Below are positions 6,722 through 15,100 of a stretch of 15,100 nt of DNA, in pieces. Within the stretch, counting starts at the first letter, position 1. Each line of letters begins with the position of its first letter. Under the pieces are notes generated by a model that searched no databases, had not been told where the DNA came from, and worked only from the letters and a program-made list of their open reading frames with translations. The DNA is from Bacillota bacterium. GTDB taxonomy: Bacteria > Bacillota > Bacilli > Alicyclobacillales > SLC66. The stretch is taken from the NCBI GenBank assembly GCA_021821185.1, contig JAKACU010000049.1, positions 1 through 15,100 of the forward strand. The letters run 5' to 3'. Both the position numbers and the translations under genes were made by a program.

Positions 6722-6988
6722 TTACCCCCCGCTAATGGGGCTTAGTAGAAATATAGAATCACCATCACGTAGGTGCTGGCTATGGTCGCAAATGCATTGG
6801 TTATTGATAACCACCATACAATGGCGAAAGGCCCTGTCATTATCAGCAATTTGTTGTGACATGAGCATGTCAAGCAGTTCGGATATAGAGACCGCATTGA
6901 CAAACGTGCGGGTCAATTGCGGCGCACGTTTGCCGTGAATCGTTGGCGAAAATTGTATGTGGACGGTAATAGAATCCGTTTGATACAA
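6722..6988 (-). CDS. MoaD/ThiS-like small ubiquitin-fold protein in the nif operon
   Basis: This 88-residue protein ends in LRDGDSIFLLSPISGG. An acidic Asp-Gly-Asp turn, a hydrophobic strand and a terminal Gly-Gly are the hallmark of MoaD/ThiS sulfur carriers, in which an E1-like enzyme activates the last glycine and a thiocarboxylate forms. The N-terminal ITVHIQFSP strand and the SISELLDML helix fit the same fold. Classical members serve molybdopterin or thiamine synthesis. Here the gene is the last of a nifB-nifV-regulator operon, so a role in sulfur or metal supply to nitrogenase cofactor is plausible but inferred. It starts at TTG 6988, 6 bases after the upstream stop and in the same frame. 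Cysteines at positions 57, 65 and 67 are unusual extras. Confidence 0.78.
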   Translation of the reverse strand: MYQTDSITVHIQFSPTIHGKRAPQLTRTFVNAVSISELLDMLMSQQIADNDRAFRHCMVVINNQCICDHSQHLRDGDSIFLLSPISGG

Positions 6989-6994
6989 CGTACA

Positions 6995-7783
6995 TCACTC
7001 CTGACGGATCATAGTCTGTTGTACATGGCATTCTTCATCCTCAATGCTCGGGAATTGCAATCTGTATCCCAGGCCATACTCGTTTTGGATAAAGTCATGA
7101 TTGCTACCTTGACGATTCCACTGCAATTTTCTTTTAAGAGAACGAACCACTGCATAGAGATTATCGAAGGTTCCGTTGTCTCCATGCTTCCAAAGGGAAT
7201 GGAACAGATCGTCAAATGGCACGATTTGACCTTGTCGTTGCAATAAGACGGTGAGTAACCGACCCTCGCGAGGCGACAAACTAATTCGCAAGTCTTTGCG
7301 AATTAGTGCATTGGTGCTCTGATTGAACCATAGATCCGGCGCCAATTCAACTTCGTTCTCCCAAGTCGGCAAACTTTCAAATGGCTGAAACATTGTTGTC
7401 TTAGGTTTTATTGACGAGCTATCACCAGGCGATTTTTTAATAATTTGACGCACAAGCGTTAAGAGATCGGATGGATAAAACGGAATTTCCATTAAATGAA
7501 GAAGTGATTCATATTGCACTTCACGTTTTAGCATGCTGTGCGGACTAAATAATAACACGGATGGCGTTTGCACGAGCTTGGTCAATTGAATACACCGCTG
7601 TTTTGCGAACGGACAGCCAGTTCCTGAGCATACGTAGATTAGGATGGGAAACCGCTTTTTTTGAACCTGTTCTTCAAATACGCTCCAGTATCGGCTTTGA
7701 AACGAGGTGTGTCTGTCTTGGGCGATGACTGCTGAAACAATGCGCTGCCAAAACGGGTCATGACCGAGCACGGCAATATCCAT
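6995..7783 (-). CDS. OmpR-type winged-helix regulator with degenerate, cysteine-bearing receiver
   Basis: The 262-residue protein is a two-domain transcription factor. Residues 1-115 have the alternating strand/helix layout of a response-regulator receiver, ending in IPFYPSDLLTLVRQII. However, the phospho-accepting Asp after strand 3 is absent (ILIYVCSG) and the conserved Lys before Pro-Phe is Ile, so ordinary phosphorelay control looks impossible. In its place is a cysteine cluster, CSGTGCPFAKQRC (C52, C57, C64). Residues 150-245 form a PhoB/OmpR winged helix: SLSPREGRLLTVLL, the recognition region DNLYAVVRSLKRKLQW and the wing ending YGLGYRLQF. The ATG at 7783 lies 4 bases after the nifV stop, with GGGGG just upstream. 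A longer frame to 7828 would overlap nifV. No sensor kinase is nearby. It probably controls nif or related genes; the signal is unknown. Confidence 0.85.
   Translation of the reverse strand: MDIAVLGHDPFWQRIVSAVIAQDRHTSFQSRYWSVFEEQVQKKRFPILIYVCSGTGCPFAKQRCIQLTKLVQTPSVLLFSPHSMLKREVQYESLLHLMEIPFYPSDLLTLVRQIIKKSPGDSSSIKPKTTMFQPFESLPTWENEVELAPDLWFNQSTNALIRKDLRISLSPREGRLLTVLLQRQGQIVPFDDLFHSLWKHGDNGTFDNLYAVVRSLKRKLQWNRQGSNHDFIQNEYGLGYRLQFPSIEDEECHVQQTMIRQE
6998..7002 (-). promoter_or_regulatory. ribosome binding site fixing a TTG start
   Basis: AGGAG inside the last codons of the regulator gene lies 9 bases before the TTG at 6988. The nearby ATG (6996-6994), which overlaps the regulator stop, is in another frame and closes after about 34 codons, so the TTG is the only sensible start for the MoaD-like protein. 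Confidence 0.7.
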
Positions 7784-7787
7784 GTTT

Positions 7788-8909
7788 TCACCCCCGCTGT
7801 ATCCGATTGTGATAAAGTGTCCAAACATCTTCTGACGAGAGAAACGACTTTCTTTCGCGTGCGGCTTCTTGGATCGCTACCAACAAAGGTTCGATGACAG
7901 AGTTGTCGCAGGGCTCTCCATTGGATTCTAGTAAGTGACTAACGCTGTGCCGACCTGAGTGACGGCCATAAACAATCGCACGTTTTTGCCCCACTGTGCT
8001 TGGATCGATGGCCTCGTAACAACCGGGCTGTTTAAGCGTAGCATCCACATGGATCCCTGACTCATGCATGAATACGGCGGGACCGATCACTGGTTGATCG
8101 AGAGGGATTGCGCGTTTGGCAAAGGCCGCTACCGTTTGTGCTAGTTTTACAAATAACAGGCTATTGAGATCCACCTGCATACCGAGCAATTGTCGCGCTG
8201 CGATGGCCACAGTTTCCATACTCGCATTGCCTGCCCGTTCACCCAGACCGAAGACAGTTGTACTGACCCATGACGCGCCACTTTCCAAAGCGGCTAGAGA
8301 ATTCGCCACCGCGAGTCCAAAATCATTGTGTCCATGAAATTCAATAGGAATAGTAGACGCCTGACTGAGCAGGGATATCTGTTGAGTTGTGTCCGTTGGT
8401 GTCAAGATACCAATCGTGTCAGCAAATCGAATGCGTTGGACTGGCCATTGAGAAAGGTTAGCAGCAACCTGCGCCATCAAAAATGGATTGGCCCGTGATG
8501 CATCCTCAAAACCTACGGATACCCGTAGATCCTTGCCACAAGCGTAATCCAACGTTGAATACAGCATGTCCAGGGCTTTGCTTAACCCCTGCCTAAATTT
8601 GAGAGCAGCCATATCTTGCGATATCGGTATGGAGATGTGAACAGAGGTTGCGGCACTGGCAATCGAAGCATCAATATCCTCCTTGCGTGCCCGATTCCAT
8701 GTGCAAACTTGGGCCCGTTTTGGAATAGTCAGAATTTTACGGAGTTCTGCCTGCTCTTGTTTACCCATAGCCGGTATGCCGATCTCCAGTACATCCACGC
8801 CTAGTTCATCAAGCATGCGGGCAATAATTTGTCGCTCATGTAGGTGAAAGGATATGCCGGGAGCTTGTTCCCCGTCACGGAGTGTGGTATCGCAAAAGGA
8901 GATTCTCAT
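7788..8909 (-). CDS. nifV: homocitrate synthase NifV
   Basis: NifV condenses acetyl-CoA with 2-oxoglutarate to homocitrate, the organic ligand of FeMo-cofactor. The 373-residue protein belongs to the DRE-TIM metallolyase (isopropylmalate/homocitrate synthase) family: DTTLRDGEQAPG at 7-18, EFHGHNDFGLAVAN with the two metal-binding His, and VFGLGERAGNASME. HESGIHVD and GRHSGRHS follow in the C-terminal part. It lacks the long C-terminal LeuA regulatory domain, as NifV does. The ATG at 8909 overlaps the nifB stop in an ATGA, which is better than a frame open to 8951 inside nifB. The position between nifB and the regulator, in one tight operon, supports the nif-specific assignment over a lysine- or leucine-pathway enzyme. 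Confidence 0.95.
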   Translation of the reverse strand: MRISFCDTTLRDGEQAPGISFHLHERQIIARMLDELGVDVLEIGIPAMGKQEQAELRKILTIPKRAQVCTWNRARKEDIDASIASAATSVHISIPISQDMAALKFRQGLSKALDMLYSTLDYACGKDLRVSVGFEDASRANPFLMAQVAANLSQWPVQRIRFADTIGILTPTDTTQQISLLSQASTIPIEFHGHNDFGLAVANSLAALESGASWVSTTVFGLGERAGNASMETVAIAARQLLGMQVDLNSLLFVKLAQTVAAFAKRAIPLDQPVIGPAVFMHESGIHVDATLKQPGCYEAIDPSTVGQKRAIVYGRHSGRHSVSHLLESNGEPCDNSVIEPLLVAIQEAARERKSFLSSEDVWTLYHNRIQRG

Positions 8910-10351
8910 CTTGGTTCGCCCCGTTCCGTAGTCTTTTTGTCCGGTGTACAAGCACGATGAGCTAATCTGTACAATTCGTGTTCGATCAAACCATAAGCCA
9001 TGATAGGTTCAATCCCGCGCTGTGAAAAAAAACTTATAGGTTCCCTGCCCATTCTCATACTCATAACATAGCTACAATCTGCAATCAGGTCGGCAATGGC
9101 ATCCAGTCTATCATCATGATCTGAACAGGATTGTTCATGAGAACAGTACTGATCAATTCTGCGCGCCGTGACAAAGTGTATGCCCTCTTGTGATACTTTA
9201 TAAATTTGAAATTCCTTGGCATGACCGAAATGTTCGTTGACAATTCCGTCACCAGTACTCACTACCGCAGCAAAAAATGGATCGAGGTTGGACATTTTTG
9301 CAAGTTCTCTGTTCAGCGCCCGGTTTTTCAGCACGCGGTTACGGCTGTCCATGCGTTGCTCAATTTGCACTTGCGCCTGGGCGCGTTCTTCTATCGAATA
9401 ACGCGGCGCCATAGTTTCCAGTGCCTCATGAGTCAGCTCGCCGCTTCGATCATCGCCCAATAATCCGATGGCATCGGCTCGACATTGTCGACAATGTCGC
9501 ATCAGTTGCGTTTTTGCTTCGCATTGTTCTTGCACTTGTCTAAGCAGCGTCGCGGATGTCGGAGACATTCCGGTTTTATGGTACAAGGAACCATTGGCGA
9601 TGATAAGTGGCATGATATTGTGTAAAAACACACCCATTTCACGCATCTTCTTAGAGACCTCTACCATATGTTCGTCATTGACTCCAGGGATCAGTACGGA
9701 ATTCACTTTGACGAGGACGCCGTGTGCTATGAGTGCAGCGATACCTGTCATCTGGTTTTGCAGTAATACCTCCGCTGCCTCGAGTCCGTGTAACGTCTTA
9801 CCGCGCCAGCGGACAAACTGATAGATTTGTTCACTAACGTGTGCGTCAATAGCATTGACCGTCACCGTCACGTGATGGATGTTTTGGTTACAAATTTCTT
9901 CAATATAATCGTTGAGCATCAATCCGTTGGTACTTAAGCACAATTGTAGGTCTGGGGCGCTTTTGTGAATCAGAGAAAACGTATCGAACGTTTGTTTTGC
10001 ATTGGCCAGCGGATCGCCGGGTCCTGCGATACCAACGACTGTTAGGTTTTTTAGCATAGCGCCAACGGCAAGTGTTTTTTGGCTTGCCCGCTCTGGGGAA
10101 AGGACTTCACTTGTCACCCCTGGACGGCTTTCATTTACGCAATCAAACTTGCGATTACAATATTTACATTGAATATTACACCGTGGAGCCACGGCGACAT
10201 GCATGCGTGCAAAGTAGTGATGAGCATCTTGGCTATAACACGGATGCCGTTTTGCTGCGGTTTGAGCCACGGCGGTCATGTCTGAGTTTCTCTCGAAATC
10301 TGCATGCGCATCAGATACCGCATGACACGACAATAACGTTTCTTCCTTCAC
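8906..10351 (-). CDS. nifB: nitrogenase cofactor synthesis protein NifB (radical SAM plus NifX-like domain)
   Basis: NifB is a radical-SAM enzyme that fuses two [4Fe-4S] units with a carbide and an extra sulfur to NifB-co, the 8Fe core of FeMo-cofactor. The signature CNIQCKYC gives the three cluster ligands (C58, C62, C65). GIAGPGDPLAN is the SAM-binding region, and further cysteines near 305 (RHCRQC) match conserved NifB positions. From about residue 360 a NifX/NafY-type dinitrogenase cofactor domain follows (VVSTGDGIVNEHFGHAKEF), as in many Bacilli and Proteobacteria. The protein is 481 residues from GTG 10351. An ATG at 10366 would add five residues but has no ribosome binding site. It heads the minus-strand operon nifB-nifV-regulator-MoaD-like and diverges from nifH. 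Confidence 0.96.
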   Translation of the reverse strand: MKEETLLSCHAVSDAHADFERNSDMTAVAQTAAKRHPCYSQDAHHYFARMHVAVAPRCNIQCKYCNRKFDCVNESRPGVTSEVLSPERASQKTLAVGAMLKNLTVVGIAGPGDPLANAKQTFDTFSLIHKSAPDLQLCLSTNGLMLNDYIEEICNQNIHHVTVTVNAIDAHVSEQIYQFVRWRGKTLHGLEAAEVLLQNQMTGIAALIAHGVLVKVNSVLIPGVNDEHMVEVSKKMREMGVFLHNIMPLIIANGSLYHKTGMSPTSATLLRQVQEQCEAKTQLMRHCRQCRADAIGLLGDDRSGELTHEALETMAPRYSIEERAQAQVQIEQRMDSRNRVLKNRALNRELAKMSNLDPFFAAVVSTGDGIVNEHFGHAKEFQIYKVSQEGIHFVTARRIDQYCSHEQSCSDHDDRLDAIADLIADCSYVMSMRMGREPISFFSQRGIEPIMAYGLIEHELYRLAHRACTPDKKTTERGEPR

Positions 10352-10359
10352 TATGATCG

Positions 10360-10364
10360 CCTCC
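10360..10364 (-). promoter_or_regulatory. ribosome binding site favouring the GTG start of nifB
   Basis: GGAGG (10364-10360) is 8 bases before the GTG at 10351. It overlaps the upstream in-frame ATG at 10366, which itself has no purine-rich sequence before it. The -10 box at 10387-10382 would also leave that ATG a leader of only about 9 bases. Confidence 0.6.
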
Positions 10365-10381
10365 ATCTATTTATTGGTCCT

Positions 10382-10410
10382 ATTATATAACGTATCTTGT
10401 TAGGAAATCA
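10382..10410 (-). promoter_or_regulatory. candidate nifB promoter
   Basis: On the minus strand a perfect TATAAT lies at 10387-10382, 31 bases upstream of the GTG start. The -35 position at about 10410-10405 (TGATTT) is poor, as expected for an activator-dependent promoter, and is covered by a GlnR-like box. No sigma-54 GG-N10-GC element was seen in the 10367-10546 region. Confidence 0.5.
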
Positions 10411-10414
10411 TACA
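10398..10414. promoter_or_regulatory. GlnR/TnrA-like box 1
   Basis: TGTTA-GGAAATC-ATACA matches the GlnR/TnrA consensus TGTNA-N7-TNACA at all fixed positions but one. It overlaps the nifB -35 region and lies about 130 bases upstream of nifH. Use by GlnR is inference from Paenibacillus nif control. Confidence 0.45.
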
Positions 10415-10471
10415 TGGAAAGCGGATACTAATCAGAATTTCAAAGAAAATCTGATCAATTCGTTATTATTA

Positions 10472-10488
10472 TGTCAGGATATATGACG
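10472..10488. promoter_or_regulatory. GlnR/TnrA-like box 2
   Basis: TGTCA-GGATATA-TGACG also matches TGTNA-N7-TNACA with one mismatch and is close to a palindrome by itself. It sits just after TATTAT sequences (10464-10472) that could be the nifH -10, and 58 bases before the nifH ATG. Box 1 upstream and box 2 downstream of the presumed promoter copies the two-site layout described for Paenibacillus nif control. The -35 is not recognisable. Confidence 0.45.
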
Positions 10489-10501
10489 TGATAGGCGATA
10501 A

Positions 10502-11419
<918 letters not shown>

Positions 11420-11448
11420 TAGAAAGTCAATTCAACATCGGAGGGAAT

Positions 11449-12903
11449 GTGTCCAACATGACTGAACTCATGGAGAAACGCCAGCACCTGGTGCAAGAGG
11501 TGCTCGAGGGTTACCCAGATGCGACAAAAAAGGAACGGGAAAAGCATCTTGCTGTTGTCGATGAGGCAGACAAAAGTTCATGCGCGGTGGTTAGTAACGT
11601 TAAGTCCAGACCAGGCGTAATGACTACACGCGGTTGTGCTTACGCGGGATCCAAAGGTGTCGTCTGGGGCCCCATCAAAGATGCCATACACATTTCACAT
11701 GGTCCGGTGGGTTGCGGACAATATAGTTGGTGGTCACGGCGTAACTACTACGCCGGAATGACAGGGATCAATTCCTTTGGGGCCATGCAAGTTACCAGTG
11801 ACTTTCAAGAGCGTGACATCGTGTTTGGCGGTGATAAGAAGTTGACCGCCATTATCGATGAACTGGAAGCTTTGTTTCCACTGAATCGTGGTATAACGAT
11901 TCAGTCTGAATGTCCGGTTGGTTTGATCGGTGATGATATAGAAGCGGTTGCTCGGGCAAAAGGTGAGGAGCTCAGCAAGCCGGTGATTCCGGTTCGTTGC
12001 GAAGGATTCAGGGGTGTGAGCCAGTCGCTTGGACACCATATCGCCAATGACGTGATTCGCGATTGGTTGCTAGATAAAAGGGACCTTCCGGATATGGGAA
12101 CACCTTATGACGTGGCGCTGATTGGCGACTACAATATCGGTGGTGATGCTTGGGCCTCGCGTAGAATACTTGAAGAAATGGGTTTGCGTGTGGTGTCGCA
12201 GTGGTCCGGCGACGGCACCTTACAAGAGCTCGCGCACACCACAAAAGCCAAGCTCAATTTGATTCACTGCTATCGTTCGATGAATTATATCTGCCAGTAT
12301 ATGGAGAATCAGTTTAACATCCCCTGGCAGGAATTTAATTTCTTTGGGCCGACCAAGATCATTGAAAATATGCGCAAAATTGCCTCTTTATTCGATGATT
12401 ATATTCAAGAACGTACGGAACAGGTGATCAAGCAGTATGAGCCGCGGATAAAGGCAACGATTGAGCGCTACCGGCCACGTCTGGAAGGCAAAAAGGTTAT
12501 GCTTCTTGTCGGCGGATTGCGGCCTCGCCATACGATCGGCGCCTATGAGGACTTGGGTATGCAAGTCATTGCCACAGGATATGAATTTGGTCATGTAGAC
12601 GACTATGAGCGTACGGTGGCAGGTCTTGGTGACGCAACGATCCTCTATGACGACCCTACGGCCTATGAAATGGAGGAATTTGCAAAAAACCTACGTCCTG
12701 ACCTGATTGGGTCAGGGGTAAAGGAAAAGTATGTTTATCACAAAATGGGTATTCCTTTCCGGCAAATGCATTCATGGGATTATAGTGGCCCTTACCATGG
12801 GTTTGACGGATTTCCCGTGTTTGCAAGAGATTTGGATATGGCGATCAATAATCCAGGGTGGACATTGATTAAAAATCCATTCGAGGAAAGGAGCCTTAGC
12901 TAA
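11449..12903 (+). CDS. nifD: nitrogenase MoFe protein alpha chain NifD
   Basis: NifD carries the FeMo-cofactor and, with NifK, the P-cluster of the alpha2-beta2 nitrogenase. The 484-residue protein has the P-cluster ligands C63 (TRGCAYAG), C89 (HGPVGCGQY) and C155 (QSECPVG). It has the cofactor ligands C274 (IHCYRSMNY) and H441 ([14 protein letters not shown]), and the conserved Q192 and H196 in GVSQSLGHH. These residues place it in the Mo-dependent NifD family and not with VnfD or AnfD. The chosen start is GTG 11449, only 4 bases after GGAGG at 11440-11444. ATG 11458 in the same frame is possible but lies 13 bases away. nifK begins one base after the stop. Confidence 0.98.
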   Translation: MSNMTELMEKRQHLVQEVLEGYPDATKKEREKHLAVVDEADKSSCAVVSNVKSRPGVMTTRGCAYAGSKGVVWGPIKDAIHISHGPVGCGQYSWWSRRNYYAGMTGINSFGAMQVTSDFQERDIVFGGDKKLTAIIDELEALFPLNRGITIQSECPVGLIGDDIEAVARAKGEELSKPVIPVRCEGFRGVSQSLGHHIANDVIRDWLLDKRDLPDMGTPYDVALIGDYNIGGDAWASRRILEEMGLRVVSQWSGDGTLQELAHTTKAKLNLIHCYRSMNYICQYMENQFNIPWQEFNFFGPTKIIENMRKIASLFDDYIQERTEQVIKQYEPRIKATIERYRPRLEGKKVMLLVGGLRPRHTIGAYEDLGMQVIATGYEFGHVDDYERTVAGLGDATILYDDPTAYEMEEFAKNLRPDLIGSGVKEKYVYHKMGIPFRQMHSWDYSGPYHGFDGFPVFARDLDMAINNPGWTLIKNPFEERSLS

Positions 12904-12904
12904 C

Positions 12905-14461
12905 ATGGAAGATTCGACCAGCAAATCGACCGCATCAAAAGTTGATGGAGAAAGATGGATTGTAAAGGATCACAACACTCTGTTTGAAAGTCCGAACTAT
13001 CAAAAACAATTCGCAGACAAACGGATATTTGAACAAGGGGCGACGGAGGAAGAGATAGCGTCCGTCGAGGCTTGGACGAGAACTTGGGAGTATCGGGAGG
13101 TGAATTTCGCCCGGTCAAATGTTCTTATCAATCCAGCTAAAGCTTGCCAGCCCCTAGGGGGTATTCTCGCTGCGGCGGGTTTTGCCAACACATTGCCCTT
13201 GGTTCATGGATCGCAGGGCTGCGTGGCCTATTTTCGAAGTCACTTTTCACGTCATTTCAAGGAACCCTTCGCCGCCGTATCATCGTCGATGACGGAGGAT
13301 GGGGCCGTATTTGGAGGGCTCAAAAACTTGCGAGAGGCTCTCGTAAATGCGGTACAGCTTTATAAACCGGACATGGTTGCTATTTGCACCACGTGCATGG
13401 CAGAAGTGATCGGTGATGATGTTTCCTCCTTTGTCGCTGATTTTCGCGAAGAGGGTGTGGTAGATGCAAACCTGCCTGTGGCATTTGCCAATACACCGAG
13501 CTTTGTTGGCTCTCATATTACAGGATATGACAACATGATGAGAGCCATTTTGTCAGATCAAGCCAAAGGCGTGTCAGACAAAGATTCGACTAAGATCAAT
13601 ATCATTCCAGGTTTCGAGACGTATGTAGGCAATATCCGAGAGGTTAAGCATATTTTACAGGCGTTGGGTGTGGAAGCAACCATTCTGGGGGATACATCGG
13701 ATGCACTCGATTCACCAGCTACCGGGGAGTACATCATGTATCCAGGTGGTACACCACTGAAACAATTGCGCGCAGCAGCCACGAATCGGGCAACGATTGC
13801 CCTTTCACGCTACAGCACGAAAAAAACTATGGACATGATTAGGAAACGATGGAAACAGGATACCATGGCACTGATACCTCCGATAGGTATCACAGCTACC
13901 GATGCATTTATTAAGGAAATTCAGCATGTCACAGGTTGCGACATATCGGAAGAACTCCTTCGTGAGAGGGGACGCGCGGTAGATGCGATGCTGGATTCTC
14001 ATCCCTATCTTCATGGCAAAAGGATAGCTCTGGTGGGCGATCCAGATGTGCTTTTGGGTACGGTTTCCTTTTTACTTGAGATGGGTGCAGAACCCGAGCA
14101 CATCGTTTGTACGAATGGCGATGATGATTTCCTACAGGAAATGACTGCACTTCTTGCCACGAGTCCTCATGGGGTAAATGCGAAGGTGTGGATCGGAAAA
14201 GACATGTGGCATTTGCGGTCACTGGTTTTGACAGAACCGGTAGACCTCTTGATCGGAAATACGTATGCCAAGCAAGTAGCTAAGGAAGCAGATATCCCCC
14301 ATGTGCGGGTCGGTTTTCCTATTTTTGATCGTCATCATTTACATCGTTTTCCGATCATCGGATATAACGGGACGGTGTTTTTACTGCAACAAATGGTGAA
14401 TGCCATATTGGATGATTTGGATCGTAAGTCTCCAGCCTATAGTTTTGACGCTATTCGTTAG
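12905..14461 (+). CDS. nifK: nitrogenase MoFe protein beta chain NifK
   Basis: NifK is the beta subunit of dinitrogenase and shares the P-cluster with NifD. The 518-residue protein has the expected ligands C81 (PAKACQPLG), C106 (GSQGCVAYF) and C164 (CTTCMAEVIGDD), plus the serine in NTPSFVGSH. It has the full N-terminal extension of group I NifK (NYQKQFADKR near 31, then VEAWTRTWEYREVNFAR), which clostridial short forms lack. GFETYVGN and GYNGTVFLLQQ are conserved later segments. The ATG lies one base after the nifD stop, and GAAAGGAG inside the nifD end is its ribosome binding site, so the two are translationally coupled in equal amounts. nifE follows about 50 bases later. Confidence 0.98.
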   Translation: MEDSTSKSTASKVDGERWIVKDHNTLFESPNYQKQFADKRIFEQGATEEEIASVEAWTRTWEYREVNFARSNVLINPAKACQPLGGILAAAGFANTLPLVHGSQGCVAYFRSHFSRHFKEPFAAVSSSMTEDGAVFGGLKNLREALVNAVQLYKPDMVAICTTCMAEVIGDDVSSFVADFREEGVVDANLPVAFANTPSFVGSHITGYDNMMRAILSDQAKGVSDKDSTKINIIPGFETYVGNIREVKHILQALGVEATILGDTSDALDSPATGEYIMYPGGTPLKQLRAAATNRATIALSRYSTKKTMDMIRKRWKQDTMALIPPIGITATDAFIKEIQHVTGCDISEELLRERGRAVDAMLDSHPYLHGKRIALVGDPDVLLGTVSFLLEMGAEPEHIVCTNGDDDFLQEMTALLATSPHGVNAKVWIGKDMWHLRSLVLTEPVDLLIGNTYAKQVAKEADIPHVRVGFPIFDRHHLHRFPIIGYNGTVFLLQQMVNAILDDLDRKSPAYSFDAIR

Positions 14462-14519
14462 CAATGTGGCGGCAACCGATGAGAGCCGCCCTAGTTGCAA
14501 CCGACAATGGGGGATGGGT

Positions 14520-15100
14520 ATGCGTGATTTGCACCGTATTTTTGATCAGCCAGACTGTGACCACAATCAAGTCAAATCACAGCGAAACCGTAATGCGGGT
14601 TGCGCCCGTCCTGAGCCCGGTGGCGCGATGGGGGGGTGCACATTCGATGGCGCACAAAGTAGTCTGTTGCCTATTGCGGATGTTGTACATCTGGTACATG
14701 GCACAGCGTCTTGTGTGACAAACAGTTGGGAAAGCAGAGGCAGCCTTTCATCATGGGAGGGTGATCCGTTTACTGCTCGCGGTATCAGCACAGATTTGAC
14801 TGAAACACAAATAATCTTCGGAGCAGAGAAGCGTTTGGAGGAGGCTATTCGTTCTGTCGTTGAGCGTTTTGTGCCACAGGCGGTCTTCGTGTACAGTACT
14901 TGCGTGACTGCATTGATTGGTGAGGATATTGATGCGGTATGCCAGTTGGCTACACAGCAATTGGACCGCCCTATAATACCTGTTGGCGCCCCGGGTTTTT
15001 TGGGTAGTAAAAACTTGGGGAGTCGATTGGCGGGTGAGGTGTTGCTCAACCACGTGATTGGAACGCGTGAGTCCATTCATACCACACCGTTTGATGTAAA
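14520..15100 (+). CDS. nifE: FeMo-cofactor scaffold protein NifE, 5' part
   Basis: NifE pairs with NifN as the scaffold on which the NifB product is matured to FeMo-cofactor. The gene is open to the right edge, so only about 193 of an expected 450-480 residues are present. Opening MRDLHRIFDQPDCDHN matches the NifE N-terminus. The motifs GGCTFDGAQSSLLPIADVVH, TASCVTNSWESRG, LTETQIIFGAEKRL and VYSTCVTALIGEDIDAVC follow, with cluster-binding cysteines at about 40, 65 and 128. GGGGG at 14509-14513 is 6 bases before ATG 14520, which favours this start. ATG 14514 is in the same frame and aligns equally well, but is directly adjacent to the G run. The frame is open back into nifK. nifN is expected beyond the window. 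Confidence 0.93.
   Translation, partial: MRDLHRIFDQPDCDHNQVKSQRNRNAGCARPEPGGAMGGCTFDGAQSSLLPIADVVHLVHGTASCVTNSWESRGSLSSWEGDPFTARGISTDLTETQIIFGAEKRLEEAIRSVVERFVPQAVFVYSTCVTALIGEDIDAVCQLATQQLDRPIIPVGAPGFLGSKNLGSRLAGEVLLNHVIGTRESIHTTPFDV

Noticed and set aside
14464..14718. An ATG-started open frame of 84 codons right after nifK
   Set aside because: It is out of frame with the clear NifE protein, which covers the same DNA and continues to the window edge. The short frame has no family features.
14567..15076. Long minus-strand open frames opposite nifE
   Set aside because: They arise from the reverse of the nifE codons, and the peptide has no recognisable family.

Overview
The window looks like chromosomal DNA of a Gram-positive, Bacilli-type bacterium. 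Most genes have strong AGGAG-type ribosome binding sites, several starts are GTG or TTG, and the nif intergenic region carries GlnR/TnrA-like boxes rather than NifA/sigma-54 signals. A nitrogen-fixing relative of Paenibacillus or Alicyclobacillaceae would fit, but this is inference and the genus cannot be read from the sequence alone.

Left part (1-3980): the first codons of a minus-strand gene leave the left edge, next to a decayed, possibly nitroreductase-like fragment. The de novo NAD pathway follows: nadA (quinolinate synthase, minus) diverges from nadC-nadB (plus). Their 214-bp shared regulatory region holds a sigma-A-like nadA promoter, an FNR-type palindrome over its -35, and a separate perfect 14-bp palindrome. 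A strong rho-independent terminator closes nadB.

Middle part (3981-6720): a scarred region. It holds an internally deleted, frameshifted EAL-domain remnant and a second frameshifted remnant of unknown family. It also has an intact but atypical DapB-like reductase, and a LacI/GalR sensor domain that has lost its DNA-binding domain.

Right part (6720-15100): a Mo-nitrogenase cluster in two divergent arms. The minus arm reads nifB, nifV, an OmpR-type winged-helix protein with a degenerate receiver and three clustered cysteines, and a MoaD/ThiS-like small protein ending in Gly-Gly. These genes overlap or lie within a few bases of each other, so they are very probably one operon. The plus arm reads nifH, nifD, nifK and the start of nifE, which runs off the right edge. 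NifH and NifDK form the enzyme. NifB makes the Fe-S core precursor, NifE is half of the NifEN scaffold, and NifV makes the homocitrate of FeMo-cofactor. No nifI genes lie between nifH and nifD, and no nifA is present in the window.

The best candidates for something undescribed are the last two genes of the nifB arm. One is a possible nif-dedicated redox or metal-responsive regulator. The other is a possible nif-dedicated ubiquitin-like sulfur carrier. Two one-mismatch GlnR-type boxes in the nifB-nifH divergent region suggest nitrogen control of both arms.
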